The notes beneath the pieces were generated by a model. That model was given only the letters and a program-made list of their open reading frames with translations. It searched no databases and was not told the DNA's origin. A stretch of DNA of 64,000 bases from contig NC_092563.1 of NCBI RefSeq assembly GCF_037975245.1, positions 26,786,960 through 26,850,959 of the forward strand, in the 5' to 3' direction. A program made the translations under genes and the position numbers. This DNA is from Apostichopus japonicus (taxonomy: Eukaryota > Echinodermata > Holothuroidea > Aspidochirotida > Stichopodidae). Shown here in pieces: positions 34,376 to 47,470 of the stretch (its first letter is position 1; every line of letters starts with the position of its first letter).

Positions 34376-35396
34376 AATCATTAAGTGTCGTCACCAACTA
34401 TATACCAATATGCATACAGAGTTACAATGGTCAGTTATGTTCATGCGCCAAGAAGATTTACTGTCACATTGAAAGAGTTTCTTTTATTTCTCATTTGGAT
34501 AAGGTCAATGCAGGCCAATGTAATTTGGAAGGTGCAGAAAATTTATAATAAAATCTAGATCCTGAAATGAGTCAGTAGTTTTGATATTAACTGGTTTACA
34601 ACAATGGTCGTAGGAACACCTTTGACAGTAAGGCAGGGATTGTTTTTGTTCTCCATCTCTGCCCCCCCCCCACCACACCCCAACCACGTGTACGTACACC
34701 TTTTCTAACTCGGGGTACACACCTCATTAGGTTAGCTAAACACGTTACAGTCATGATAAAGTTATCTGCCTTCATCGCCTGTTGAGCACATTGAAAAATA
34801 AGATTTTTCTGGAGTAGTTCTCCGACCAACCGCCGACTCTCTAACCTCCCCAACCCCCCACCCCTTACCCGTACCCCCACACACATACCCGCATACGAAC
34901 ACACATACACACTTTTTAGGGGCTTCTTATGTCATTGAATAAGATAAAACCGTATGAAGACCTTGATGTTAACTTCCTGGTACAGATTTTCAAAAGGTAA
35001 ATGCTGTGATTAATTCAACCATATAATGCAATTCTATTAAAAAAAAAAAAAAGTACCGTATAATTTTATGACTTTTGTTTTCTAAATTATTTATACCTCT
35101 TCCTGGTAAAGTCATTCTTTTTCACTGTGCATTCAAACGATTAGTTCACAGAATTATTCTTTCTACAACGAGAAAAGGGAAATTCTTTGTAACTTTGATA
35201 ATGAAAAAAAAAGAGGACTGCCCTCGTGACAAAAGGCTGTTTAAATAGATAAGGCTTTTATTGAACCAGGACTAATAGATCAAGTTTAGTCATTCAAATG
35301 AAATGAAGCTTCAAATGAGTCATTCCAGGCTGCTTTATTTCCGTAACCTATCTCGCTTTAATCAGTGTAGCCTACAGTATAGTGATTACGAATACA
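34376..35396. other. No gene recognised
   Basis: Contains C-rich and CA-rich runs (34660-34910) and an A run near 35040. The overlapping frames at 34505-34910 are products of those simple sequences. Confidence 0.5.
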
Positions 35397-35398
35397 TA

Positions 35399-35975
35399 AA
35401 AGGATTGGTTCAGGTGTTTGACATGTCTATTTTGTATGAAATAGCACAAAAAGACACAAAGAACAGTAAAGAAACTACCATGATAGCATGCTCTGTTAAG
35501 GAGATATGACACTTTGAAGATATCAAAATTTCTTTGAAAACGACTGGTGTAGAAAGACTAACTGTGAAGGTGTGATGTCACATCCTCACTTCCTTAACAT
35601 CTGTGAATATATTTCTTGAAAAATTATTTACATTTTTTAACACATTTGAAAATAATATAATCAAAAATTCTTCAGATGTTTAATCTCAAACACTTCCTTT
35701 GACAAATATGAGATCTCCTGACATATCTTTTGATTGAAAGTCATGAAATCTCACAAAATATTTAGAGAAAAAAACAAAGACTTTTCAGGAATGTGAGGAT
35801 GTGACGTCACAGCTAGTCAGATTTCAGCAGTTTCTACACAATCTGATAAAACTTTACACTTGAATATCTCTTTAACCGAAAAAGATATTTGAACAGTTTT
35901 TTTCCACCATTGTGTTTCTTTTATTGTCCTCTTTCATATAACATAAACATGTATGACAACTGAACCAATCCTTTA
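35399..35975. mobile_element. MITE with GGATTGGTTCAG inverted termini
   Basis: AAAGGATTGGTTCAGGTGT near 35400 is inverted at 35955-35975. The inner arms also pair: GATGTCACATCCTCAC and GTGAGGATGTGACGTCAC. TA dinucleotides border both ends, as with Tc1/mariner-type elements. The frame at 35303-35509 runs across the terminus and is not a gene. Confidence 0.6.
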
Positions 35976-37200
35976 AGGATCGGCTTGGATTATTCATTAT
36001 GAAGCTGATGACATTCGTTCAATTGAATACGAAACCAAATACCAAGCAATTGTAAATTATACCTTTAAACGGTATAACGACCCCGACCTCCCACCCCACC
36101 CCACCCCACACCACCCCACCCATACCCTTCTCCACGTCCTTTGCTCTAAACCGCATCCATATATACATATAGCCTACACATATCAGCTGCTCAAATATAT
36201 GAAAGGATAAATCAGGGTTAATCTAAGTTTGAACAAGGAACTTTTACTATATGTATCCAGTGTCATTTGCCTGTAGTCTATTTTTCTCTCGAGATAATGA
36301 AAATCGAAAAATTTGCATCATAAAATATGCAGTTGCGCACTGATAACAAAACGCTTCTGCTTCCTGTATTTTACATTTTTACTGTTATGACTCACCTGTA
36401 AATTGGATAGTTTCTTATTTTACCTATTAACTCCGGCGTTGTTTATATATAGGAGCTTTGATTCATCACTAGATCGACATACACTGTAACTATAACAGCA
36501 AGAATCATCAATCGGAGAAAGTGATCGAGCACAAACTGCAGTGGTCATTTCCCATCCCCTATCCTCCCCCACCCCCCAAATTCCAAACCCCTTCCCTGTC
36601 CCACTTTCAAACAGGTCACATTTTTCTTTCCACGTTGAAAAATATTTCAACTATGAAGCAAGTCAGATTAATGACCGTGAGATAGAGATGTACAGACGCA
36701 ATAAAAGAGGTAGTAAGAATTAAAGGGCGTCATCATCCTCTCTTACCCCACCCCTAACCCCCCCCCCACCACTCTAACCCAAACCCTTCCTTGTCACGTT
36801 GCTGTCAACTCCCGTTCGGTGGTGTTTCGACAACCTTGATGAAATATGGCTCTATGTACCATAAAAGCTGAATCACCAGGTGACTAACCAAAATAGTAGA
36901 ATTATAGAAGTCTTTCCTCAAAGTACATATAAGGATATAGGCCTATATATATATTGTGGTAAGCTATTTCCGTGAACTCCCTAGTAAACGGAGAAGAAGG
37001 ACCAGGGTTATGTATAACAATCACACGCTATATTATTTGTACTTCTAGTAGGCTATTATTCACTATTCCAGTTTGTTTTCACTTCCTCATTCCAAAGAAA
37101 ACCACTTTCAATTCAAATGCTTTCAATTGCAATAAAAAAAATCAAACCTATAGGACTGTTCGAATTAAAAAAAAAAAAAAAACTTTTCCATTCAAAGTTT
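35976..37200. other. No gene recognised
   Basis: C-rich CCCACCC runs at 36085-36125 and 36555-36790 and an A run at 37165. No coding signal. Confidence 0.5.
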
Positions 37201-39272
37201 AGTTCCAATCAACCACAATAGTAAGTTTGTGGTCCTATTACGCCAAACAGAAAGAAATGTTGTGGTTAAGCGTTACTAAAGGAAAGATTGATCTGAAATT
37301 GCATAAAATGAGCCGTCGTAGCATAAGTTTTGACATAATTGAAGAGCTCTTCGAAACCACACAAACGTGTAAACCAAAAACAAATAGACTTCATCAACAA
37401 CGGCGTATCGGTTTTCTCTCTGAAAAGCATTACCTCTTTGGCTGTTCGAATCCATCAGAAATATTATAAAAAGGTAAGCCCATTCGTACACTTTTTTTTA
37501 ATTGTTACCATGAATGTTTTAAAACAAACAGTTTGGTTAATTTCTGTGTTTGTTTATTTGTGTATTTTTAAACGTTGTTTATTAAATTTATTCTATGGTA
37601 TGACAAACAATCTTTGTACTCCGTTATATAATTTGCACGTCGAGCCACACATAATGATACTATGTTATACGTGATTGATTTGACCGAAACTTAAAGGTAA
37701 TCAGTACAGGCCCCAAATTATAGCACGCTATAATTGCTAGAAAGTTTTCAAATGTAATTTTCTGGAGGTCTTTACCTTCCAAATTGTTCTCAGACATTTT
37801 TAAGGAACACACAAGATGACTGTATGGCTATAAGTGAGGAAAATTTCCTCGAAGGTTGTAATGAAAACGGTTCAAGAATTTTGACCAAAGGTGACCATAT
37901 TTCAATATCTAGCATATTCGGGGCCAATACAGCATACCGCCCCCATCATGCTCGAATATGAAACGAACACACAAACTATCTTGTCGCTTGGCTATAACTA
38001 TAGCATAGATACCAACAATAGTCAGTTTACCAATCACTGCATGCAACAAGACAGTCATCACTACGACAACAAATGCTGAAAGTTAAGTAAAAACCTTCGT
38101 TTGAATAAACGTTACACTTTTTCATTGAAGAATTGCACAATATCGATTCCATTCAAAAGTACATATTTGAGAAAGATTAACAAATATTTTTCAAGACGAA
38201 ACTCTGAGATATTGACAAGTATCGTATTTTTTTCAGTCGTTTTTTTGTTTGTTTTTTGTTTGTGCTCTTTTTAATAGTTAGATATTATTTGATTATACGT
38301 GCGCTTGGTAAGTTGTTCGAGAAGTATAAGGAAAAAAGGAGAATTTGATCTTTTACAAACTATTTTGCGAAATATCTACCAGCAAACGAAGCTAACATTT
38401 AGCCTACCACTGTTTTCAAGATATAAATACATTTGGCAATGAGATTTTAACCAAAAATATGATCATATTTTATATTTTCATGAAAAATCTTTCATTGAAA
38501 ACATTGTTTGCATAACGTTGCGTTTGTAATTTGTGCGTGGCGCAACCGGTTATGCAGTTCTATGGGGATAGCAACCGCACTCCGACGCCCGCTGCTAATC
38601 ATAGCCTAGTCATTTATACCCGTTATGACCCCCAAACAATATTCATGTCAGTTGGCATTGTCTGGAGTCTAAACTTGATTAAGTTAAGCAATAATTCGTT
38701 TTCATCAGATCAAAAAAACCGGGGGCGCCATTATATCAGTGTTTAATAATGTGCGGCAGAATAAGGTCACGTGATCATACTGTTATACCATTTCTGTTAT
38801 CACGATGAACACAGAAAATGTTGACTTTCCCATCGGCTGTTGACCTTCAAAAATGTATGATATATTAACATCGATGGGCTACAACCCCCTAGAATATCCG
38901 CACTTATGATCAACTTTGAACCAACCGGAGATTTTAGAAACCATTTGTTTGGAGAGCGATAGAGGGCGACCCTCCCGATCATGCCCTTCCATACACATGT
39001 TCGCTTAAAATTGTACATAGATATTGCTGGCATATTTTCGTTTGACAGAAACACTATGGGTAATGTGGTTAGGTGGGGGGGGGGGGGGTTGGGTAACATC
39101 TGCCACCGTGTTTCCTGTAAACAACCGTGCCGCCTTCCACGCACGTTTCCTTGACCCGTTGCATTGTATATATATGATATACGTCGTTTTCAGCTTCTAT
39201 AGTTCTATCAGATTTCCGATGCCTTTATATTCTGATATTCACGTATAAATGTCTCTCCCTTTTAATAGAAAA
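37201..39272. other. Upstream region of gene C
   Basis: No gene recognised. ATATTATAAAAAG/GTAAGCC at 37470 is a donor-like site that could end a noncoding first exon of gene C, but promoter and exon start cannot be placed. The frames at 37227-37674 and 38531-38746 have no recognisable domain. Confidence 0.35.
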
Positions 39273-39392
39273 ATGAACCATCTGCAAGTCTTCGCTATTT
39301 TGATGTCTACATTCGTAGCAGTTGCTCTTGGACAAAACGACAGCTTAGTGTTAAGTAAGTGAGAAAACTTGTTCACTCGTTTCCAAGCACCA

Positions 39393-39456
<64 letters not shown>

Positions 39457-39839
39457 TCATTACGATTTTCATGTATATATATTCATTTGCCTTTGTCGTT
39501 TACCTCCATTGCATTAACATAAAGTCTGTTTAAAGTATCTCTTTCGAGATCCGGCTTTAGGAATCACAAATGATTTTCGAGTTGGATAGCATCATGTTTG
39601 ATCTCTAGAGTAGGGCAAAATATGTCACCAAAAACAGAACTAGTATTGTTCGATATAGGTGACAAACGCCTACAGTGGAATTACGATCTTCCTTACCGGT
39701 TTCGAACCTCTGGACATACAATCAGCGTCCATAGCCTAGTGGTTAGGGTGTCCGCGTACAGAGCGGAAGGCCCGTGGTTCGAATCCCGGTGGAGGCTGAA
39801 AGTTTTTTCACTGTTCTTGATTTTCCAACTCATTACCAT

Positions 39840-39877
<38 letters not shown>

Positions 39878-41850
39878 CCGTAGTAACTCATGACTACAGG
39901 AACCATGTGAAAAATGAATATGCAGTGTTTTCGAGAGCTGAACATTGAGAGTGAGTGCCACCTGAATATGTATATCGTTCCTTTATGACCAATTACAAAG
40001 CTTCAAGTCGTTATTTAGACAATGCTTCATTATAACGTTGTATATATGCACCCATATACTGTTAATTTCTTAACTTGTATTCTTAGCGATACTCTATTAA
40101 CATGTGAGTACGTCATATTTCTTTCCAATGCACTCCAAAGTATCCACACACCCTCCTCTGGTACAACAGTATACAACAGTTGGTATTATGTCCATTAACA
40201 GCTACCGTACCTTCTGTAATGTTGGTTTATTTGGTTGTCCGTTCATTATTTTGTTTGTTTGTTGATTTTGTTTTTCCCCTGAACAGTTGAAATTTTGTTA
40301 TTCAAAAAAAAAGGTTTTATGTAGGCACCGACAATTACAAAGGATTGCGCTGGCTGGGGAGGTAATATGTATATTATATTTGTGTTTTTATGATTTTATC
40401 ACAGGAAATCCTCGATACACCTTCGACTGCTCCAGTTCGTTTGCAGACAGACTACGAGAACAAGGCAAACTATTTGAATGCGGCGTGGACAACCTATGTA
40501 TTGATGCCAGTAAAGACGTATGTGACTCTACCGTGAACTGTGATAACTTCATTGATGAAAGCGACTGCGATGATGAATGGCTGGGTAGGTGTTATTATTA
40601 TAATATCAGACATGCTGCTATATGGAATCCATATAGAAACCATGAACACGGTTTTAAATGTTCTCAATGGACAGATACGTGTATACGTACTACTATAGGT
40701 TACAAATATTACATAGTAGGCCTACACCTATGTCACACCTATTTATTTACTTTTTAAGTTGTTCAGAGCTACACTAACACCATGAATACGGTAATTGTTA
40801 TTGTTTTATATAGGCTACATAAATATGTTTAGATGTAGTAGAGTCAGTTTTTTTCCCCCTTTCTTCCGCCATTCCCTAGCAAGTCCCCTCTCCTTTTCCA
40901 AGCCACTGTTGTTTCCCTTAGGCGCCATATTGTTATGCGTTGAGGTTTGTGTACCTATTCCGTACAAGAAAAGTTAATTACTCACTGAGTTCGTTACAGA
41001 GTGTGTTCCGTAGGCTATTCGTACCGAGTATCACAGATGGTTTGAAATTCAGGGGGCTATTGTAGTATGGCTGAGATGCTGAAGGGAAGATGGGCGCTAG
41101 GGCGGAACGAACTTTCGGAACACCCTATATTAAATCAACTATGTAATAGGTACCATATATAGTCAAAAAAAAGGGGCAAATGTTAAGGGATGGGGGAAGA
41201 GGGGGAAGCAAACGCCGTGCATGGGACAGTAGGACAATCGGCTTTGATTTGAGGGGACAAACCAAAACGTTACCATAAAACAACTTTCCGACAACTTTTC
41301 ATTTCGCGTCACCAATTTCTATAGTTGAATGTTCTAATTATTTCAACAAAAGGGCACATTCTAGTTATTTTATTTTTAGTATTTACAACCCCCGCTCCTT
41401 TTTAATTATACCGTGATTTGATTTTTCAACAAGGGTACGTTTTACCACCAAAAGGGTGCATGCTTCTTAGTTATGAAGGCTTCCCGATGTGTTTCATAAT
41501 AAAACTGCCATGTGGGCAAGTTCCCCCTGTGTCCCCTGGCTTTGGGGAAAAGTCCCCCCCTGTTTCCACGGGCATTTGAGGGGAGGGCATGTTTTACCAG
41601 GAAATCAATGATTTTGTCTCTCTTTTTATACACAGACAATTGTTTAATCGACATTAACGACATAATTTTAGGGATAAAACCCTTCCGATTATTCCAGTGT
41701 ACAGACGGTATGTGTATAAATGAATGCCAAGTGTGTGACGGTGTTTACATGGACTGTGTCGACGGATCCGACGAACACCCTGAAAAATGTAAGATTGAAT
41801 CAAACAGACCAAATCCTCAGCGATGCGCAAATTACAACAGAAGACGCTGA
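39273..41850 (+). CDS. Gene C: secreted protein with two LDLa-like modules (158 aa)
   Basis: Coding exons are 39273-39354, 40405-40584 and 41636-41850, phase 1 at both junctions. Exon 1 is a signal peptide (FAILMSTFVAVALG, cleavage before QNDS). The ATG follows an AATAG acceptor by four bases, so an upstream noncoding exon is likely. Exon 2 is a canonical six-cysteine LDLa-like module: KLFECGVDNLCIDASKDVCD then NCDNFIDESDC. Exon 3 is the family's eight-cysteine module: GMCINECQVCDG, MDCVDGSDEHPEKC, then QRC in the tail. It ends in NYNRRR. Exon 1 and module 1 resemble gene E more than A, B or D. Intron 1 carries SINE copy 2 and long TA arrays. AATAAA occurs near 42056. The role is inferred to be extracellular calcium-dependent binding; the ligand is unknown. 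Confidence 0.87.
39393..39455. repeat. (TA)n microsatellite in intron 1 of gene C
   Basis: Long TA array followed directly by a SINE tail fragment (CTCATTACGATTTTCAT at 39456). Confidence 0.9.
39456..39845 (+). mobile_element. tRNA-derived SINE, copy 2, within a composite repeat
   Basis: A SINE tail fragment at 39456-39475 is followed by about 145 bp (TTTGCCTTTGTCGTTTACC onward), then the TGTCACC segment and the tRNA-like head (boxes at about 39732 and 39775) and tail. The whole composite reappears inverted at 46944-47330. It lies in intron 1 of gene C in the sense orientation. The open frame across it is the SINE, not an exon. Confidence 0.8.
39846..39874. repeat. (TA)n microsatellite at SINE 3' end
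   Basis: TA array following SINE copy 2. Confidence 0.9.
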
Positions 41851-42356
41851 GCACTGCACCGTTGGCCGTTACCATTATAAACAACACGCATATAGATGTA
41901 CCGTATCCTCTGAAATGAATGCGTGAAGATAGTCGACGTGGAGATATTTAAAATGCTGTTAATATATATAAATATTGGTTTATTGTGTTTTTTAATTTAA
42001 AGAAGTTAAGTATAGGACAAATCAAACACAGTCCAGTTTAAAAAAACAAAAAACAATAAAACAATGTTAACTATGAATGAGAGCTTCAGAACTCTGGAAG
42101 CCCGTCTTGGGTATTGTTCAGACACAGAACAAACATAAGATCTGTTACTACGCTCATCTTCAAATGAATGCAAATAAATCACCTATTACCAATGATATTT
42201 ACCTTTGGTCATGTTGTTAATATGCCCTTAGAAATGAATATTCACATATATAGGTATCCGTTATGTATCAATTGTACATTATATCAGTTAAGCCAGTTGA
42301 TCAGTCCCTTCAGGTTTCTTAGCAGAATCTGAAACTGCGCTATATATATATATATA

Positions 42357-42389
<33 letters not shown>

Positions 42390-42462
42390 TCTTCTATATA
42401 TATATATATATTGTTCTTGATTTTCCAGCTCATTACGATTTTCATATATATTTATTTATATA

Positions 42463-42506
<44 letters not shown>

Positions 42507-43812
42507 TCTTATAGAAAGTCCCTCTATGCAGACAACGTCACTCTTTGTAGTTTACGACAGTCCTGGACCTATTTGTTGTAAAATGTGAGATAAATAAAGG
42601 TGGTAAAGGTAATTGAATGAGATGGCAGCCAATGGATGATAGCTCTTGTATTTGAATAACATTTAAAAGAAGCGAAAATATAACAGAAGTCAGTATTCAA
42701 CATATCAAGTCTCGGCTTTTATCCGCAGTCAATAAATGTATATAGGAAACATTCGTCCGGAGTACGTGCTTGCCAAACAATAGGTTTCAAAGATATTGTC
42801 AGCTATATATGGTAGGCCTAATCGACATTAAAACGTTGAAGTAACCGCAATGATATTGTATTAAATTCTCTTATAGGCAACTCCAACTCCCCCTCCCAAT
42901 CTCCTCCATATCCGCACCACGACAATAATTGACAACATCGTAGTGTTATTGTTTCCACTTAAAACTTTAATGGTATGTTACTCAACACCGTGCACAATGT
43001 GTTGGGGGGGGGGGCTATCCCCACCCTAAACACACCTCCGATAATTAGTCGGGGGATTTTGCATTCTGCCGGGGAAGATTTGGACCAATATACTTCCAGA
43101 ATTGACTTCAATTTAATTGAAATTTGTTACCAAAACCTTACGTTAAGGGCTACTTATATACTTCTTTACCTATGGATGATCCCCCCACACCCACCCCTCC
43201 CCCCTATGGGTGAGTTGAGAGTCGGCTTCAATGACCCCACTGCAGTATACCCTTCCTTTATGAAATACTTGATTCACATCTGGCCCTCACATAAAGATTC
43301 AGGTGACTACCTGAATCAGTCAGGGGGGAGTTCATGATAAATTATGAAGACAATCTTGCGCTAAGTGTCAAGGTCCCAGGAACAGGAATGGGTGCGATAT
43401 CCAAGCCTATCTGACGTGATTCTCTAAAAACACTTGTCGAAGAGAAGGCAAGTGTTCATCCGTGTTCAACGGCTATAGATTTTTAAGTGAGATTTGACTC
43501 CATAACTCTTTGGATTCACTAAAAGACTAAAAGAAATGAAAGTGAAAACATTTCATGTGATGTATGACATGGTGGAGTACTCGTATGAAACGCTGAAAGT
43601 GAAAATATTTGTGGAGACGCGCCAATGATAATGTAGGTTAACAACTGTCTCTTCATATAGAATGCACATGTGGTGTGCATTGAACGTGGGAATGCATGTT
43701 CACACATCATACAGATGGTAGTCAGTACCTACATATATGTTAGCATTTTGTGGTGTTGTTTGGGATACCATGTTTTACCATGGCAATGGTGGCACATACC
43801 ATGAACTTGCAC
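41851..43812. other. Gene C 3' region and spacer; no other gene recognised
   Basis: Contains TA arrays at about 42340-42407 and 42472-42495 separated by a SINE tail fragment (TTGATTTTCCAGCTCATTAC at 42417). C and G runs lie near 43005 and 43180. A 120-codon frame at 42975-43337 spans a G run and is not recognisable. Confidence 0.5.
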
Positions 43813-44649
43813 CAGTGGCGTAGATTTCTGTTTGACATTAAGGATGTAAATGAGGGTTTCTCCATATTTTTGAGATGAGGGGTGGCGAACTACGCGCAAG
43901 GTGCGTGCGCGATCGCCAAGGGATCGCCGGGGAAGGTTTGAGTGGGGAAGGGGGGGGGGGTGAATTTATCCGACGTCAATCTGCAGAAATTAGTAACAAA
44001 TTCAACACAAATATTAGCCTCCTCAGCCAATATTTCAATGAGAGACCAAAGGTGTAGGTTATGACAATATCATTTATCAATTGTATTGTTTTGCAATCGT
44101 TTTTCATCTAACTTTAATTATGAGACGGAAAGAATAAATCATCTTGAAATCACCAGACCATTTTCATCGTTTCTTTGAGTGGAGCTTCTTAAGCAATGGA
44201 GCTAGGCTTCTGTTAACAGCCTACCAAATAAATTTCCCCATGGGCAGCGATAGAACTAACTCTACCGAGCAACAGGCACAGTCCTAGCGATATAACCACG
44301 TATAATACAGTATTTTCAAGTTTGAGCAGTCTAACGATATAAAATTTGTTAGGGTCTATCTATAACATGGTGTAGATGACTACATGGGTCATCCCCCTCC
44401 CCTCTACGCCCCCCACAGTCAAATGTTGGGGCATACACCCCCATTGCCCAAATCTTGTGATCGTATTTCAAACATTAAAACACATTGTAAAATGAATACT
44501 TTCTTAATCATCATTTTTTAATTTGAAAAAAAAAAACTTTTTGGCACACGCATTTTCATAACACTGGGGATGATGACATGGGCTATCCTCCCCCCCCCCC
44601 AGTCAAATGTTGGGGATACACTCCCCCTCCCCACGGATCTACGCCAATG
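43813..44649. mobile_element. Probable decayed hAT-type MITE, CAGTGGCGTAG family
   Basis: Left end CAGTGGCGTAGAT and right end ATCTACGCCAATG are inverted repeats. Inside, a block containing CCAGTCAAATGTTGGGG recurs (near 44415 and 44600). No 8-bp duplication is visible, so it is older or rearranged. Confidence 0.5.
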
Positions 44650-46920
44650 TTCAATCGTTGATTGCAAAAACTAAACCCTTAGAATTATCCAACCTCATTT
44701 GCCGTATCCTGTAAAATGATTCCTATGTATTCTCCCAACCAAGCGTATACAACTGATGCAATTCTTTAGATCAAAATTCTTAGCCAAACTTATGACACGT
44801 TCTTGTGAAATTCCTGCTTCCTCCCGCGACCTTCTTTTCTGTTAATCGCATCGCATCGGTGAGTTAGAATTGGTGATAAACTTGAATGGAGTACAATCAC
44901 GAAAGAAAAAATGGGTGAATTAGAACTTGCACACTTTAAAAAAGGACCCGTTGCATGCCCCTCGACAGGTTTACATATGAATTTGGATACCTTGTAGAAT
45001 TCTCACTTATATATCATTGTTAGGTATAGCATTCACCTTTAAAACTGGTTATTTACCTCTAGGCCTGTCTGCAGACAAGGTAAGTTTACATATGCTTATA
45101 TACTTTTACAGATGTTTTCTTAACACAAACAGGCCTTTTATTGAATGATTTTAAGTAATTTTGTTTTGTTTTGTACCAACAAAACTGCTTGTGACTTATA
45201 ATTGTATATCATGGCTTCAACTCTCAATGTCCGATATTTGAAGTAATCAAGCAGTTTGTTTGCAATCTCAGTGTTGTATCCTGTCAATCGTAATTAAAAG
45301 TTGTTATTATAAAACTTAAGTCTTCCGTACCTAGTCCTTTGATTGATTGTTCTGTTGGTATTTTGCCAGCTGCTGTAAACAATTAATTGTTTCCTATCGT
45401 CGCTATGGTGATGAAGACTTCTTCTTAATTGACGGGACTAATTCGTTAAATAACTAGATCTTCTTCCTTATTAATACACATTATGGCAAGAAGCTCGTGA
45501 ATAAAAAAGGGAATAAAAAACATTTAATTAACAGCTCTATGTTCCATGTGTTGTTGTCCTTTTTCAAGCAATGAATCTTCATTGCAAGAAGAAAAAAATG
45601 TGGGTTAAAGAAGATATTGTTGAATATATCAACAATTAGAAAAAAATGACTATTTGATTCAGTCTAGACTGCCGTATACAAATTATTGGGAGAAAAACAT
45701 TTGTAAAGAACATACGTCACTTGCGTATTGTACACACACCCACTAAAACAAAAGCAAACAGGCAGAGAGAAAGAGAGAGAAGGGGGCGGGGGGGGGGGGC
45801 GATTAACAATAGCACTCATTCTGAATACATGCCAATATCAAACACCTGTGTGGATACTTGAGGACTTTTCTTAATTTTCTTCTTTTTTTTTTCTTTTTTT
45901 GATATTCATAAATATCAACTGTCTATATTCATCTTCACCATGCAAACAAGTATCTCCCTATCACTGTTTCTATTCGTGCGTGGCTTAATTGTCAAGCAAG
46001 CGCGCAACCATCATTTTGGTAATGGAGGCTAAGATGTTGCGGGATGTCGTTGAGGGGCGGTATCTAAGAGGAGGGGTGGCCCCTCCACTTGGGCTCATTC
46101 TTCCATATTTCATCAGTGGTTATGTACCCTAATCGGTGATATCACATGTTCACGCATATAATTACACTGCCGATAGAAAATGATATCACATACAAATCGT
46201 TACAACATTGATCTACATAAAGATGCCATCCGTCCATCATTGATGTTATGCATTTCATTTTCAGATGTATTTCAAGCCAGTTATTAAGACCTACAGTGTA
46301 ACTTGGACCAATTTCGTGTCAATGTATAAATCACGTATAAATTCACACTATATATATATTATATATAAATTACTATGTATAAATAAACGTTGTTCTCGGT
46401 TTAAATGACGTTTAAAATTTGATACAGTTTCAATAATTTTTTTTTTCAATACATCAATGAATAGATGAGGCGCTCAATGGGTTTAGTTCCTCATGTACAT
46501 GTGATATACAACGTGCTATTCAAAAACTTGGCGCAACAGGCCAATAACCAGAAAAATTAGTGAACCATGTCATTCTTTTATATATTTCAAGAAAACACAA
46601 AATACATGGCGCAAAAAAAAAAAACCACAACGCTATTATGAATAGGCCTTAGGTTTTCATTATAATGTAATGAAAAAAAAAACGTAGCGTCGTATGTTTG
46701 GCATGGATACTCACTGCTTGAATAAGGATCAAAAACATCATTTTGTGTGAACAAGAATAAAACAGAATTAATACCACAGCACTGACACATGGTGAAACCG
46801 AAACAGTTAAGGTTGTCACAAAATAACAGATGTTGCATTTGCAAATGTAAAGTCATGAATAATTAGCACAACTATTAAACACTGGTTTAAATGAACTTAT
46901 TGTAGCCGATGCATTTACGG
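44650..46920. other. No gene recognised
   Basis: AT-rich sequence with GA-rich and G-rich runs at 45765-45800. A minus-strand frame at 46587-46856 includes several cysteines but no LDLa pattern. Confidence 0.5.
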
Positions 46921-46943
46921 TCATTTATATATATATATATATA

Positions 46944-47330
46944 TGAAAATGGTAATGAGTTGGAAAATCAAGAACAGTGAAAAAACTTTCAGCCTCCACC
47001 GGGATTCGAACCACGGGCCTTCCGCTCTGTACGCGGACACCCTAACCACTAGGCTATGGACGCTGATTGTATGTCCAGAGGTTCGAAACCGGTAAGGAAG
47101 GTCGTAATTCCACTGTAGGCGTTTGTCACCTGTATCGAACAATACTAGTTCTGTTTTTGGTGACATATTTTGCCTTACTCTAGAGATCAAACATGATGCT
47201 AACCAACTCGAAATCATTTTTGATTCCTAAAGCCGGATCTCGAAAGAGATACTTTGAACAGACTTTATGTTAATGCAATGGAGGTAAACGACAAAGGCAA
47301 ATGAATATATATAAATGAAAATCGTAATGA
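46944..47330 (-). mobile_element. tRNA-derived SINE, copy 3, within an inverted composite repeat
   Basis: Reverse complement of the composite at 39456-39845, including the 145-bp linker (47160-47306). The tRNA-like head is at about 46990-47065, with the B-box reading GGATTCGAACC on the plus strand. A short TA array (46926-46943) follows its 3' end. Confidence 0.8.
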
Positions 47331-47435
47331 GTTGGAAAATCAAGAACAGTGAAAAAACTTTCAGCCTCCACCGGGATTCCAACCACGGGCCTTCCGCTTT
47401 GTACGCGGACACCCTAACCAACTAGGCCATGGACG

Positions 47436-47438
<3 letters not shown>
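47315..47438 (-). mobile_element. tRNA-derived SINE, copy 4 (core only)
   Basis: Minus-strand copy starting at the tRNA-like head (AGCGTCCATGGCC) and abutting a TA array at 47439. It lacks the TGTCACC segment, so the head is probably the true 5' end of the SINE. The B-box has a substitution (GGTTGGAATCC), and one base is inserted in the D-arm. Confidence 0.75.

Positions 47439-47464
<26 letters not shown>
47439..47464. repeat. (TA)n microsatellite
   Basis: TA array at the 5' side of SINE copy 4. Confidence 0.9.

Positions 47465-47470
<6 letters not shown>

Noticed and set aside
46587-46856. Minus-strand frame with CFGFTMCQCCGINS, superficially like module 1 of gene A
   Set aside because: It lacks the CDxxxDC and FDE features, has no acceptor in phase and includes poly-phenylalanine from a T run.
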